A stretch of 64,000 nt of DNA from NCBI GenBank assembly GCA_015698045.1, contig BLAL01000285.1, forward strand, positions 3,598,001 through 3,662,000. Direction: 5' to 3'. Each line of letters begins with the position of its first letter. Within the stretch, counting starts at the first letter, position 1. Below the pieces are notes generated by a model. It made no database searches, was not told where the DNA came from, and saw only the letters and a program-made list of their open reading frames with translations. The position numbers and the translations under genes are program-made. Shown one piece after another: positions 23,545 to 36,222 of this stretch. The stretch comes from Rhizophagus clarus (taxonomy: Eukaryota > Glomeromycota > Glomeromycetes > Glomerales > Glomeraceae).

Positions 23545-25122
23545 ATGCCACCCCAAAAAAAGGTAATAATTCTTTTCAGTTTTTTGTATTAAAAATTTAT
23601 TTATAATATACAGTACCTTATATATATTATTCATAGAACAAGAAAACATTTATCTATACTGCTCCGACAAGTCAAGAAATACTAACTATTCAACAAGCTG
23701 CTCGTGTTAAATCAACAAATATTTCAACCAATACTTGGATAAATACACTTGAAGCCTTCCGGCATGATCTGCAATTACCAGGCAAAATTGAGGATATCGA
23801 TACTAAAGAAGAATTAGAACGCCAGCTTGTATTATTCTTTGTTTCATGCAAGCAGCAAAATGGAAAAGATTACTCTGTACAGTCAATTAAAGCTGCAAGA
23901 TTTGCAATTGCACGCCATATTAACTTATACTCTAAAATACGTCCTCAAGATATTAATAACAAAAATGTCTATCCGGATTTATACAATGCTATAACTGGCA
24001 AAATCAAAATTTTAACTAAATCCGGATTTGGTGAATCTCGTGGAGCTGATGCATTTACAGAAAGTGAAATTCAATTAATTGTTAATCATCCAGCAATGCA
24101 AACTGACTCACCAAAAGGATTGTTACGCCGTATTTTCTGGCATAATGCATTTGAGTTAGCTTTGCGAGGTGGTGAACATTATGATTTAAAAATACAACAT
24201 TTTGTCAAAAGAAAAGATGGTGGTATTGATGTAATTTTTTATCAATCAAAATGTAATCAAATCAGACTGTCAAATTCTAACCCCAAATCAGAGATTATTT
24301 CCATTCCACCAAATGAAAACATTATCAAAGATTATGAGCTTTATTTTACTAAAAGGCCACCACAATGTGACGATGCATTTTATTTACAACCATGTAATCA
24401 AGCTGAAGGTATTTAATTAAATTATTTGTTATTTAGTTATAAGTTAATATATTAAAATTGTCCTTAAAAATATTTGAAGTTGAATTTACAGGTTATTGGT
24501 ATAAATCTGCTCATGTTGGAAGGAATTCCTTAAATAAATTTATGAATGAGATTGCTTTGGTAACAGGAATCAATTGTGATGATAGAAAATTTTCAAATCA
24601 TAGTGGCCGAAAAACCTTTGTGCAATATTCTAAAAGCAGAGGTATTAGTGATAATGATGTGATGTCTGTTTCACGTCATAAAAATCCACATTCATTATCA
24701 TATTATGAAAGACCAAAAACTGTATTGCAGCAAAATACTTTAACACAGATTAATGATATAATATATAAAAAAAGAGGTACGAATTTTAATTTTCATTAAT
24801 TTCAATACTTTTTATTAATATAAAATTTATTAATAGTAGTAACAAACGAAGCTAAAAATCTTTTACAACAGCTCTAGAATTTTATAAAGGTAGTATAAGT
24901 GAAAATTGTAAATTTAAAGCATTGGCGTATTTAAATTACCATATTGCTTATTACATAATAGAAAATAACATCTCACCATTACCATTATCTGAAAAACCTC
25001 GCGTGCCATTTCAAGAAATTAAAGATTCGCAAAATATTCAATTGGACGAAGACTGTATTAAAAAATTTTTACAAGGAAATACTTTTAATAATTGTAATAT
25101 TACTTTTAACATGAATCAATAA
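23545..25122 (+). CDS. Crypton-like tyrosine recombinase (DUF3504-type), apparently intact
   Basis: Four exons in phase: 23545-23562, 23637-24408, 24492-24776 and 24872-25122, giving 441 residues. The catalytic set of tyrosine recombinases is visible: Arg183 in ALRGGE, His300 and Arg303 in NHSGRKT, His326 in SRHKN and Tyr334/335 in SYYERP. The N-terminal part is helical and resembles a SAM-like/core-binding domain (KSTNISTNTWINTLEAFRHD). Cryptons and their domesticated relatives (KRAB-A/ZMYM/QRICH1 type) share this layout; Cryptons have no inverted repeats, and none were seen flanking the gene. It should cut and join DNA through a covalent tyrosine link if active. All five catalytic positions and all three introns look sound, so it may be a live element or a host-adopted gene. 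Confidence 0.78.
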
Positions 25123-26958
25123 AATGTATTTTTCTGACATTGTAATAAATAAATAATTATGGTATATAGTTTATCTGATGCTATAATAAACTTTAATCAA
25201 TACAATATCTAAAATTAAATCATGTTATGGTCATATGTAACCGTACGATAATTTATAATAATAAATAGAATAATTATTCTGCAGAGTTCTTATTATATTT
25301 ATCTCAATAGTTCTTTATAGATACTTGATATACACTTCCAAAAATGAGACTTTTTATTTAATTACAAGATGATGTAATAAAACAACTGTTATTTATTATG
25401 TAAAGGGTTGGGAAGGTGAATAAAATGTGTATTGTTTTACAATAAAAATTTACAATATTATATAATGGTTTTTTCATAACTACCATAAGCAATTTCCAAC
25501 AAAAATACAACAAACTTATAATAAATAAAATAAACAACTAATATGTTATAGTTTTCATAAAAAAAAAAATACTATCGTAGATTATCGTGCGCAAAAAATT
25601 AAAGTGGCTTAGTGTCATATCACATTTGATCCAGGTGATATAATCGAAGATGAGCAAAATTAGCCCATACGTTTTTAACTTAACACAAATACATAAGTTA
25701 ACATAAAATTTTGACAAATCACATTGCATTAAGCAATAAAATTATACAAAAGGTCGTTGGTTTCAATACTAAGCACAAGTGGTACTATGTTAATCGCCCA
25801 GAATTAGTGTTACAAAATAAAAAAAAGGAAATTTATAATGATGAAAAAAATGATCATCTATCATCTATATTAAAAAGATCGTTTCAATAAGCGCAAATGG
25901 CGTATTTCACATGTTTTCTCAGAAAAAACAAATAAAATAAAATAAAAAATGAGAATATAAAAGGTAGAACTTGCATAATAATTGGTTCGTTTTGACCAGA
26001 GCCCATTTTAACATAAAAAAAATATATTTATTAATTATAAAAATAGGAATCTACTATAATAAGAAATTATTTTGAATATATATTTTTTTTTTTTTTTGAT
26101 TATTAATAGAAAAATATTTTTTATTTTATATAATTGACCATTGACCGGTATTTATTTGTAATAAAAAAACATTATTTGAAAAAAAAAAATTAATAAAATG
26201 AAAGAGAAGCAAATTGTTCATATCGTGTAGGAAGTATCACTGTTTTAGTGTAACAATTTATATTATAGGAAAATACAACTTTATATTTTCCTTATTATTC
26301 GATGTTTCATAAATTAGTATTTAATTTAACTAAATGAAAATATTAATGTTTTTTTCAGAGTGCATCAATTTATATTTGTTTCTAATATTACATTTTATTT
26401 GTATTTTAAAGATGAATAAATCTAATAATTTCAATCGCATTATATTTATAATGTTATCATTAAATATAGATAATCACTATAAATAGTTTTTCTGCTGCAC
26501 AAAATTAAAATAACTTGAAAGTTGTGACCGTCGAACGTATAGGCTATAGATTATCGTCCAATTTTAAAAATAATACTTGATATATTTATCATTTCCTGAA
26601 AAATACAAAATAGATACAAGAATGTAATATGCGATGCATATATGCAGTGCACGATATACTAGGTTTATTATTAAATTTATTTGTATTACATTGTACGATT
26701 CACTTTTTTTTTGAAAACGACGATACGTATTACAATTTAATTTATTAGTTCACTACAAAAGGAGAATTTAAATAAATATCAACTAACACAAATGCCTTTT
26801 TGATGTAACATAATATCATGAGTGATATTTTTGTGTTACCTAAACTTTTATTTAGGTAAATTGTAGAAGGTTATTGCTCTAAAAGTTAATCATTAGATTA
26901 ACTATTTTTTTCAAAAAAAAAAAAAAAAAAAAAAAAAAATACCCACCCTTATCACAAA
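25123..26958. other. AT-rich intergenic region upstream of channel copy B
   Basis: No supported gene. It ends in a 27-base A-run (26913-26939), followed 19 bases later by the copy B start codon, a likely core-promoter or nucleosome-free tract. The open frame at 25538-25729 (minus) has no domain and is not called. Confidence 0.45.
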
Positions 26959-29900
26959 ATGAGTGAAATTTACATAGATATCGATAACGTTGATAACGAT
27001 AAAATTTGCACAGAAATAAGTGATAAAATTGATAACTATAATGACGTTTATAACGAAATTGATGTTAGTCCAAATAAAGGTAAACCAATTACGAAGATAG
27101 AAGTATCACCAAATGAAAAATATTTCGTTACTTACAGTCAAGAAGATAATTTAATTGTCGGCTGGAATGTTAAAGACGTAGAAATGGGTCTACTTGAGCA
27201 AGAATTTTGTTTCGAAAACATCTATGATCTCAAACAAATGTGTGTTTCTGATGATAAGAAACTTGCGTATATTACTGGTGGTTATCTTTTAGGTAAGTCT
27301 AATTGTCTAAGATTCTTTAAATTTCAAAGAGTCATTGTTTTGTATTTTATATAACGTTAATTTAATTATAATTTATTAGAAACATATCCAAAAACAAAAT
27401 TCAAATTTAATGACAAGATGATGGGTTTTCGATATTGTACCTTTAACTTAAAAGGCGAACTTATATTACTTCACAAATATTATGAGAATGCAACAATTTG
27501 TATTTATTCTTATTCACAGAATAATTGGCATTGTAAAAGAACTTACATGATACCTAAGAGATATAAAGATTATACACGGCTTATTTGTGTATCAAAATAT
27601 GATAAACTTTACTTATTTTCAAATAATTCCATTTATGAAATTGATCTAATTACCGAAAAAAGTAGAAGAATATGGATTATTGACCAAGAAGTAAAAAATA
27701 GAAAGTTTTATGAAGATATTGGAGAAATCAAAATTTCCAGTAACGAGGAGTTTATTTGTACGAGATTCAAGAATGAAATTATTATTTATTCAGTTGAATT
27801 AGAAATTCCCGTTGCTTCTTTTGATATAAATAATGGTAATGTCAAACCTAAAGTTAAAAATTACCTTACTTTATTATTCAACTTCATTAACATAATCTTT
27901 TATTTAGATATTCAACTACGTGAACATCCTGCTTTATGTACTCAATTATTTCCTTTAATATTTCCTTTGTTCGGTGATATATCAAGTAATGATTTTTTGG
28001 ACTCCTTCACGAAAAATTACTGGAAAAGGTGCTTAGAATCTCATTTAAATCCGAATGACCATTTACCAGAAAAATTTCCAGATAACATTCGAGCCACAAA
28101 AAAATACGCATTAAGAGTCCTAGATGGAGATATTTGGAATATTGATTTTGAAGAATTGATAACAAAAATAAATCTTTTACCTAAAAACTCCGATATGGTC
28201 AACGAGGATAATTTTAAGACTAATGAGAAAGCGAGTAAGATGTATGATTACTTGCATATTCTTTTACTTAATTCATATATGGAAACTATACGTAAATTAT
28301 TTCAAAAAGCCAACCAAGAATTTGTAACACAAGAATTTGGTGATAACTTAGTTAAATGGAGAATTAACTTTAATTATTATACAAATTATAGAGTAATTGC
28401 ACTGCAAGTTTGTAAAAGGGAAAATGTTGATAACGAATGGGATTTAGTTTGCATAAGATATGAAAAGTTCAAAATGGATCATGATCTAAAACCACTTGGA
28501 ATTGAGTTATTTAATGAAAGTGATATTATTATATTAACGAATATTGGTCCTTTAATTTACCATTTTAATGAAGATGCCAAATCCATTTCTTTAGTCTATT
28601 ATTATTATATTAAAATTGATATTGATATTTCAGCACAATTTACAGTACAAATACAAAATTGTGCAAAAGAATTTTCACGTAACAATTTGCCTTTACCAAA
28701 TTATACTAGTTTTGAATTTTGTGATGGGTGGATTTCAGATGTAAAAAATAATAAGGAATCTCTCTTGAAATATGGAGTCGAATTGTTACAATTTGCAATT
28801 ATAAATCACAAGTTTGAATTAGTAGATGAAATCTATAAAAAATGTATAAGTCATTTTAAAGAAGATTTCAAAAATAAAATGTTTTTAAATATCATTACTT
28901 CTACGATGCCATTGCTGAATGAATATTATCCAGAGTACATTTCAAGATATTCATTAGAAACAACAATGATTATAGATTCATCCCATTATATTATAGATTA
29001 TCAAACCCACAATTTACATCTTTTTTCTTTTCAATATCCTCAAATACTAGTCAATATAGCTAAACCTATATTATGGATCAGATATGACTTATTAATGAAA
29101 TTATTTTACGAACTTTACTTTAAAGTTGTTAAGTATTCTTCAAGACATAAAATAGCAAAAAATACACCAATGATCATTTTTATGAATCCTTATATTAAGT
29201 TTGTTAATTACCCACAAGAATATAAATGGTATGAGGAATTATTATTTAGGCCTCAATCTAGTCCATTTGTTAAAACAATAAATAGAGATATTTATAAAAC
29301 GTGGAGTGGTGAAGCATTAATTAATTTTAAATGGGATACTTTTGGAAAATATTACTATGCATTCATTTGGATTGGATATATGGCTTTTCTTGGATGTTTC
29401 ACTGTGGCTGCAACAACTCCTCAACAATATATTGATGAGAATGTTCGAAGGAAACTTTTAATTGCTTCAATTATACTTGGATTTATTCATCTCAGTTTTG
29501 AAATTCGTCAAATGATTTATGATGTTAATAAATGGACCCATGATTTTTGGAATATATTTGGTATATATATTATTTATTCAATCATTTATATGTTTAAAAA
29601 ATAAAAAAAAAAAATAAATGTAACTAATCTATTATTTACCATTGCAGATGTAATTGCATATGTGCTTCCAATTTTAACTTCTGTTCGTTGGCTTCAAACA
29701 AATGAAATGAATATAATTCCATTACTTTCCTTTTCATGTTTATTTTTAGATATAAAGTTTTTGTTATTCTTTAGACCAATTGAATATTTTGGTGTATACT
29801 TCGCAATAATCATTAGTGTTGCAAAACAGATTATATCTTTTTTTGTAGTTTTATTCATTATTATAATTAGTTTTGCACATGCATTTTACATTTTATTATC

Positions 29901-30844
29901 ACCAAGGTCTAATTTTTCTTTAAAGGAATACACAAGTAATAATGATTCTAATAATCCTTGGAACGTAGTTAATACTTATCAAGTATTTGAAAATGGAACT
30001 CTTAATCCAAATCCATATATTATTCAAACACCTAGTGAAAATACAAACATGTTTGTAGATTTTAGATCATCTCTTTTTGCAATGTATAAATTCTTAACAG
30101 GTATGTATTTGAGAATAATAATATTCTTTTCTGATATTATTTATTTGTATTAACTTTTAATTTTATTCTAGGTGATTCAAGTGCATTATCCAATTGGTCA
30201 TATGTAGATAATCCATCACTTGCAATATTGATTGTCTTGTTCTCTCTATTGATTGTTGTATATCTTATGAATTTGTTTATTGGACTACTTAATAATGCAA
30301 TTGAAAAAGATAATGATAGAGTCTCATATTTAGTACAAAAAGCGGAGGTACAGTATGCTATCACTTTATTTAATAAATTGTTAACTCATTAAAAAAGTAT
30401 TAAAATTTTAATTTTTAGATTATTGCTGAAATTGAGTTATTTTACTTGTTACCGCCTCAAAGACGTTGGTATAAATGGTTTCCTGATGTAACGTATGTAA
30501 AATTTATACATACAACATATATATGTATATTTTTTAAAAAAAAATCATTTCTAACATATAAATTTACTATTTGCAGATATTATTATGCCGATGTTGACAA
30601 GACGTGTGAAAAAGTTAAAGAGATGATTAAAAAAGGCGAATGGGATATTAATGACAAATTAAAGAAAAATTTAATGAATGAACTCAAAATTCAACATAAT
30701 TCACATGATCATGTTGTTGGGAATACCTTACGAGAAATATTAGAAGAAATGTATTCACAAAATTCTGTTTACGAGACAACTTTACGACGAGTACTAGAAG
30801 AAATGCTATCACCCAGCTTAACCAAAAAAAGCTCGGACACATGA
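26959..30844 (+). CDS. TRP-like ion channel with WD-like N-terminus, copy B (complete)
   Basis: Predicted exons are 26959-27292, 27380-27835, 27908-29560, 29648-30100, 30172-30347, 30419-30492 and 30577-30844, giving 1137 residues with every junction in phase. The first ~250 residues hold WD-like strands (PITKIEVSPNEKYFVTYS; LIVGWNVKD). The ion-transport domain begins near residue 741 (FGKYYYAFIWIGYMAFLGCF), with the pore loop LTGDSSALSNW at about 965, a final pore helix (VVYLMNLFIGLLNNA) and a charged C-terminal tail. The tail is longer than in copy A and carries two related blocks, TLREILEEMYS and TLRRVLEEMLS. The 27836-27907 intron is 72 nt with no in-frame stop, so it could be read through; the paralogue shows it is an intron. 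Likely a membrane cation channel, specificity unknown. Confidence 0.88.
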
Positions 30845-31229
30845 TCTAGTGTGCCTAAATTTTTGTAACATTAACTGAAATGTCCATAAATCTTTATAAT
30901 GAAGAAATAGTTTATAAATATTTTATATTATATTTTATGAAATAAAAATTTTTTTTTATTTGTAAAATTCTCTAAACTGTATAACTGATTAAAGAATAAC
31001 ATATATCTAACTAAAATATACATGTTTGTGCTGTTTATACAAAAAAACGCCCATAACTTTATCCAAAATATATTACGAGTACTTTAATACTTGCTAAAAC
31101 AAACTTTCAAATTACAAAGAAGCGTAAATTGGTATTTATTATTCATCACAATATATGTGATAAAAATACTGAATAAATAATAAAAGTAAAGTAAAGACAG
31201 TATTTATATAATATAAGTTTCCAAAATAT
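30845..31229. other. 3' flank of channel copy B, no gene
   Basis: AT-rich. An AATAAA-like signal lies near 30940 and is a plausible polyadenylation site for the channel gene. Nothing else was seen. Confidence 0.4.
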
Positions 31230-32150
31230 TAAATAAAATAATGGGTGAACGGGCGAGGAAAGTTAAATGTTTGACGACATATCGCAGCAAATACGGCCAC
31301 ATCACGGACAAACCTAAAAGTCCTCACCGAAATAGAATCACACACGCTATTTTTGTGCAATACAGTCAGGCCTTAGCTTGCCGTATCTTATGCACTAACC
31401 CAAATGAGCTATAAAAAAAAAGAAACCCATTAGTGCGTTGTCATCAATACACACCAGGATGTAAGGAATAAAAAAAAAATAAGAGAGAAATCCAATAACC
31501 GTGTTACATGTGCAAGAAACAAAAATTATATTACGAAACATCACTACACCTAAAAAAAACTACATGTAACAAAACATCTAAGCTAAAAGAGCTAAACCCA
31601 ATTTCAGCAGATCACGCTTTGTCTACTGATTTCGTCTTTATAGCTAGGTGACATCTGTGTTTTCATTTATCGCGAGCCAGGGTTCTGAGGTCCTTTGCTA
31701 GACTTTTTGTTCGACGACGTTTTCTTGTACCAACGTTCTTTTTGGTAGCGTTTTGGGAAGACCTAGTAGAAGGTTGGCCACCTGGTGAACTAGATAAGAT
31801 CTTCGTACTCTTCTTATAGACGGAGCCTGGAGACGAAAAGAGTCCATTTATAGGTGTGTCATTCGTAGTTTCTAACGCCTCTTAGCGTGTTGTAATTTTC
31901 GAAAATGCTATTAACGTATTTCGTCCTTCCTTCTCCTTGAGAATTTTGTAATTTTGAAACCAAATTCGACGAAAAGCCTATCGCCTCCATAGTCGGCACG
32001 CAGTAGCCATATTGCAATAATTGCATCGAGTAGACAATATACTGCGGCTGTAAACACCTCTTTTGGTTGGTTACGTTGGCGTTGATATTAACACTAACGC
32101 TAATGGTAATATCATGTGACATTATGGTGTTATTAATATATTAAATAAAG
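31230..32150 (-). mobile_element. Decayed LINE ORF1-like fragment
   Basis: The minus-strand frame 32122-31859 ends with NSIFENYNTLRGVRNYE. This resembles the second RRM-like segment of the intact ORF1-like protein at 50719-52125 (LGYFENYEDLKTALES). After a frame break the sequence continues to about 31672 as a Ser/Lys/Arg-rich tail (SSSPGGQPSTRSSQNATKK, then TRKRRRTK), again like the tail of that protein. The flank down to about 31230 is less AT-rich than its surroundings and resembles the sequence 3' of the other copy. 5' truncated and broken. Confidence 0.5.
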
Positions 32151-33706
32151 TCTATTGCAATAGTTAAAGTCTTACATAATATATTTCTTCATCATACTTT
32201 TATACCGCACACGATCGTCCGTAATCTTCTTTATTATATTCTTATAGACGGCTATGTTTAGTTAAAAGTATAAGCTAAAAGGCTATCAGTAGTAAAAAAC
32301 TGTATACATTAAATCACTGTAATTATCCATCGTGACTCGTGAGTGGTCGTGACGATCACGACTTCTCGTGAAATAATTGCCCTAATCTTTTACTTTAATT
32401 TCCTTGTGAATGGTGGTGTGGCGGCGGTAGCAGTGACAATAACGTCGATTTCCAAATTAATATGAATAAACATAGGAGAAGAATGATATAAATCTTTATC
32501 ACCAAGCTATACAAAGTGAAAGTTCACCGTTTAAAGTAAATCACAGTTTTATGAGAAAATCGATCAACGACTTAATAGTCGATTTATTATTTTATTTTAC
32601 TTTGTCGCAAAAGAAACTATTACAACATGCTATATTTCGCGTTTTTTAATTTCGCCATTGGAATTAAAATGATCGGATACTGCGGTTTACTTTGTATTGA
32701 TCTTAAGTTGACAGTTGCTTTTTTTTTTTCTGTTTAAATGTTTTCGTCCTAACTAAATTCGAATAGTTCTAAGTTCCTGGAAAGATTTTGTATTTGCCAT
32801 AACAGCAATCTTATATAAGATTTTTAAATTCGATAAATTCAATAATTTTTTTAATATTAGGCTTTGACTCCTTAATTTCACTTTCAGGTTGAAATACAGC
32901 GAATTATTCATAAATACAGGAATCTAACTAAATTGGATTAAATCAGAAATTTTTGTAGTTTGTACTTTTCTTGAACAAATGATAATATATTTTTGATCAT
33001 TGCGCACTAATTAACCAAAAAATGTGAGCGTTCTAACGTGACGGTAGCTCAATAAAAAAGTGTGAATGAAACGAAATATGTTAAGAACAATAGTATATAT
33101 TGAAGGATATTTTTATGAAATATCAATGAAATAAATATATTGTTGCGTAACAATTTCAGTTAGAATGAAATTATGGTTTTGCTTAGATGTACTTCTACTG
33201 CTGCAACAAATTTATGGTATTAGATAACTAATTAATATAAAAGAAATCACAAATTAATAATCGGCGAGAATCGAAACAATTTTGTTAAAAAAAAAAAATT
33301 CGTTAATTCGAATTACTAACATTCATATTTAATCCAGGCCGGAGTTAATGATTTCATAATTCCGGCCGGAGTTAATGACAAAGAAACAGATTTAGGTTGA
33401 TCGATTGTTTCTTTTTAAAACAGTCTAGTATTAATTTAGAATCAAACTGGATGGGCTTTTGGTCATGCATGAATGAGCGTGAGGTAATTTTGAGGTCAGA
33501 AAGATTTTAAAACAGCCTCATCAATATTTTTTTTTAATCCAAATTTATTCCGATTTCGGTTACTCTGGTTACGCCTTCGGATTAAAAGAACCAGTTTTCC
33601 ATTGCCTCTATTAGGTTTTCTCTATTTTACGTTCTTTTTCGCTCGTTTATTAAAATTCGAATATTTATAATTTTATTTTTTTTTAAAATATAAATTTTTT
33701 TTTGAA
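32151..33706. other. Intergenic region with GGCCGG motif pair
   Basis: No coding frame. Two GGCCGGAGTTAATGA-like copies lie head to tail at about 33340-33378. The promoter of the sulfotransferase-like gene is presumably in the last few hundred bases, which end in T-rich stretches. Confidence 0.4.
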
Positions 33707-34457
33707 ATGACTGATCAAAGACCCATTATTCTTTGGGCTCATGCCAGATCACTTTCTACGGTTTTTGAACGACCATTCCTTCAACTTCAACAAGAATTTT
33801 ACGTTATTCATGAACCTTTCGTTCCAATAGGTCTTGCTTATCAGGCCAATAACTCGGAATTTTTAAATAATATTCAACAACCTATATCTACTGATCCGAT
33901 CGTTTTTGCGCATCATTTTTCATCCACCCTTAATGAAATACTTAAACCACGATATTATAATGGAGATAAAACGAAACCTTTAAGAGTTTTTGTAAAAGAT
34001 TTGGCAACAATATTTTTTCATGCATCACAAGGAAATCAACTTCAATCCAAAGAAACTCTTACAAAATTTAAACACACATTTTTAATTCGTAATCCAGAAA
34101 AATCGGTTAAATCATATTATAGAGCGGCGAACGCTACATATAAAGCTTGGGATGATGCAAGTGTATCTGAATCTAAAAGGATAGAACTTTTTTCAGCCGA
34201 TTCCATTGGATTAAAAGAATCAAGAGCGCTTTACGATTTAATTAAAAATGTAACTGGAGAAAAAATTGCTTTGGTAGATGCTGATGATTTAATTCGAGAA
34301 CCTGAAAAAGTTTTGAGAAAATATTGTGAGATGATTGGAATGGAATTTAAGAAAGAAATGCTTGAATGGAAAGCCGAAAAAATAAAACGTTGGGATGTAG
34401 AAATTCCAGATTTATATCATGTACCAGAATTATATAATATATGGCACAAGTATGTAA

Positions 34458-34493
<36 letters not shown>

Positions 34494-34674
34494 TTTATTG
34501 TTTTTTATAATATATTAAAAATCACAAACCCGAAACAGGAATGCATCAGAAAGCACTGGATTTAATTTAGTCAGTCGTAATAAAGAAATCGAGTACCCAC
34601 GATATGTTTATGATATAATAGCTGAAAACGTACCTCATTATGAGTATTTACTTCAACATAAAATTAACGTTTAA
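33707..34674 (+). CDS. Sulfotransferase-like P-loop protein
   Basis: Two exons, 33707-34449 and 34539-34674 (phase 2 junction), giving 292 residues. The N-terminal LWAHARSLSTVFERPF matches the 5'-phosphosulfate-binding loop of sulfotransferase-family P-loop proteins. FLIRNPEKSVKSYYRAA (about residues 126-142) matches the 3'-phosphate-binding motif, with the Arg-Asn-Pro and the Ser seen in PAPS-dependent enzymes. The acceptor substrate cannot be told. No signal peptide, so it is probably cytosolic. The 89-nt intron contains a run of about 30 T. Without splicing, the frame would read into poly-Phe and end in the intron. The second exon ends in HYEYLLQHKINV. Confidence 0.82.
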
Positions 34675-35626
34675 TTCGGTTTCGGCTTATTCAAGCGACA
34701 CGCTTACGATACGGTTTAATTTATTTTTTTTTTTCTTTTTTTTTTAATTATATTCGTCGTTACTTAAACGTATAAGTTTTATATTGATTTTTATATGTAT
34801 GATAATTTTTTATATGGTTAACCATTTTATTTCTCTAAGGATTTTTGATTTTGTAATATTTACTTAATTATCTATGTAATATATTATTAACATAAGTAAA
34901 TAAATGAGGCATATTTTATTTTATAACAATTATCGATACTTTAACTTTGATTAATTGATTATTCTTTATTTTAAATTTTTAAAAATAAATTATTTCACAA
35001 TTTTTTTTCGGTAAAACTGGGTTATACAGGTATTAATATATTTATAGTAAAAAAAAAAAAAAAAAAATTTTTTTTTTTTTTTCAAATTAAAAACTATTAA
35101 GAAAAAAATGGTTAGAACTCAAACCGTACCGTAAATCACTCTTTTTGCTGTTACTCATTCCTAACAACATTCTTAATATCAATTAATAATTATTTTCATA
35201 TTTTTATCGTTTAATTCGTTTAATTCTAAGCTATTTTCAAAATAGTATTAATAATAAAAATGATATATACGATTTGATCCAATTTTTTCAAAAAGGGTTT
35301 ATCATCTTAATATTTTTTTTAGCGTGATGAGACTGATGAGTGATGTCGATAGTTCACATGTCATATATGGAGATTGCATGATCTATTTTTTTTTTTATCT
35401 ACAAAACATCAACTAGAACATCTGATTCATCGAAATAAATCTTAAATCACTGTTGCACGGAGACTAATGTCACGATACCTTTCTTTTCATAGCTATAAAA
35501 AAATCGACTTCTTTGGCATTTGAATTCATAATTATACCAGTTTATCACATAAATTTTCCGATTTATTTTTATTATGGATTAAAATAAAGAGTGACATTTA
35601 TAAATTATTTGCGTAAATTAAAAATT
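34675..35626. other. Intergenic, with an A-run/T-run hairpin
   Basis: No gene. At about 35050-35084 a long A-run is followed directly by a long T-run, a perfect but low-complexity hairpin. Otherwise AT-rich and featureless. Confidence 0.45.
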
Positions 35627-35736
35627 GCCCGGTTAGTTCAGTCGTTAGAATATCACTTATTTAATATTAAATGTTTAAACAAAAAATATTAAATATTAAA
35701 GTTGTGAAGACGCAGGTTCAACTCCTGCACTGGGCT
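35627..35736 (+). tRNA. Split tRNA-like gene, isotype unclear (possible pseudogene)
   Basis: The acceptor stem GCCCGGT pairs with ACTGGGC (one G-T pair). The D-arm is GTTC..GAAT, and the T-arm GCAGG-TTCAACT-CCTGC is perfect with the conserved TTCAA loop. An AT-rich insert of about 40 nt (ATATTAAATG..AATATTAAATA) sits where a tRNA intron belongs. A T-run from 35742 is a good Pol III terminator. The anticodon stem does not close cleanly (TCAC/GTGA pairs, then a T-T mismatch, and no T at position 33), and the D-loop is one G short. I therefore cannot assign an anticodon, and it may be a decayed tRNA. Confidence 0.5.
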
Positions 35737-36222
35737 TCAATTTTTTTTTTCTTGGTGGACTTTTTAAATCAGTATTACATCATCATACGATAGAATGAAT
35801 TATGAAAATATTTTGTTAAGATAATTGATTATCCTGGACTAAGATTAAAAAACCAATCGGAACACCTTATCAATCATGATTATTAACTTGTTAATTATAT
35901 ACATTACACATTGTGACGTGTGCAAGCTATTTGTAAACATGTTACTTAGTATTATTTAGTTGATATTTTAGATTATGAATCAAAGCTGCCATAAGAATAA
36001 TAAAAATTATATCTAAATCGTAAGTAGTTATGCTGTATAACGAACACCGTAAGTAAATTATTGAACAAAGTGACGAATTTTATCATTATTGACACGCTAA
36101 TATGGTTAAAATTTATGAAAATTCACAAATCACGATCTAAAATACTGTATATTATTTAAACCAATCAGAAAAATTACTTGTACGTTTTTTTTTTAATATA
36201 AAATTTTTATATTTTAGCAATA
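35737..36222. other. Intergenic, no gene
   Basis: AT-rich spacer between the tRNA-like gene and the 3' end of the minus-strand protease gene. Nothing was recognised. Confidence 0.4.
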
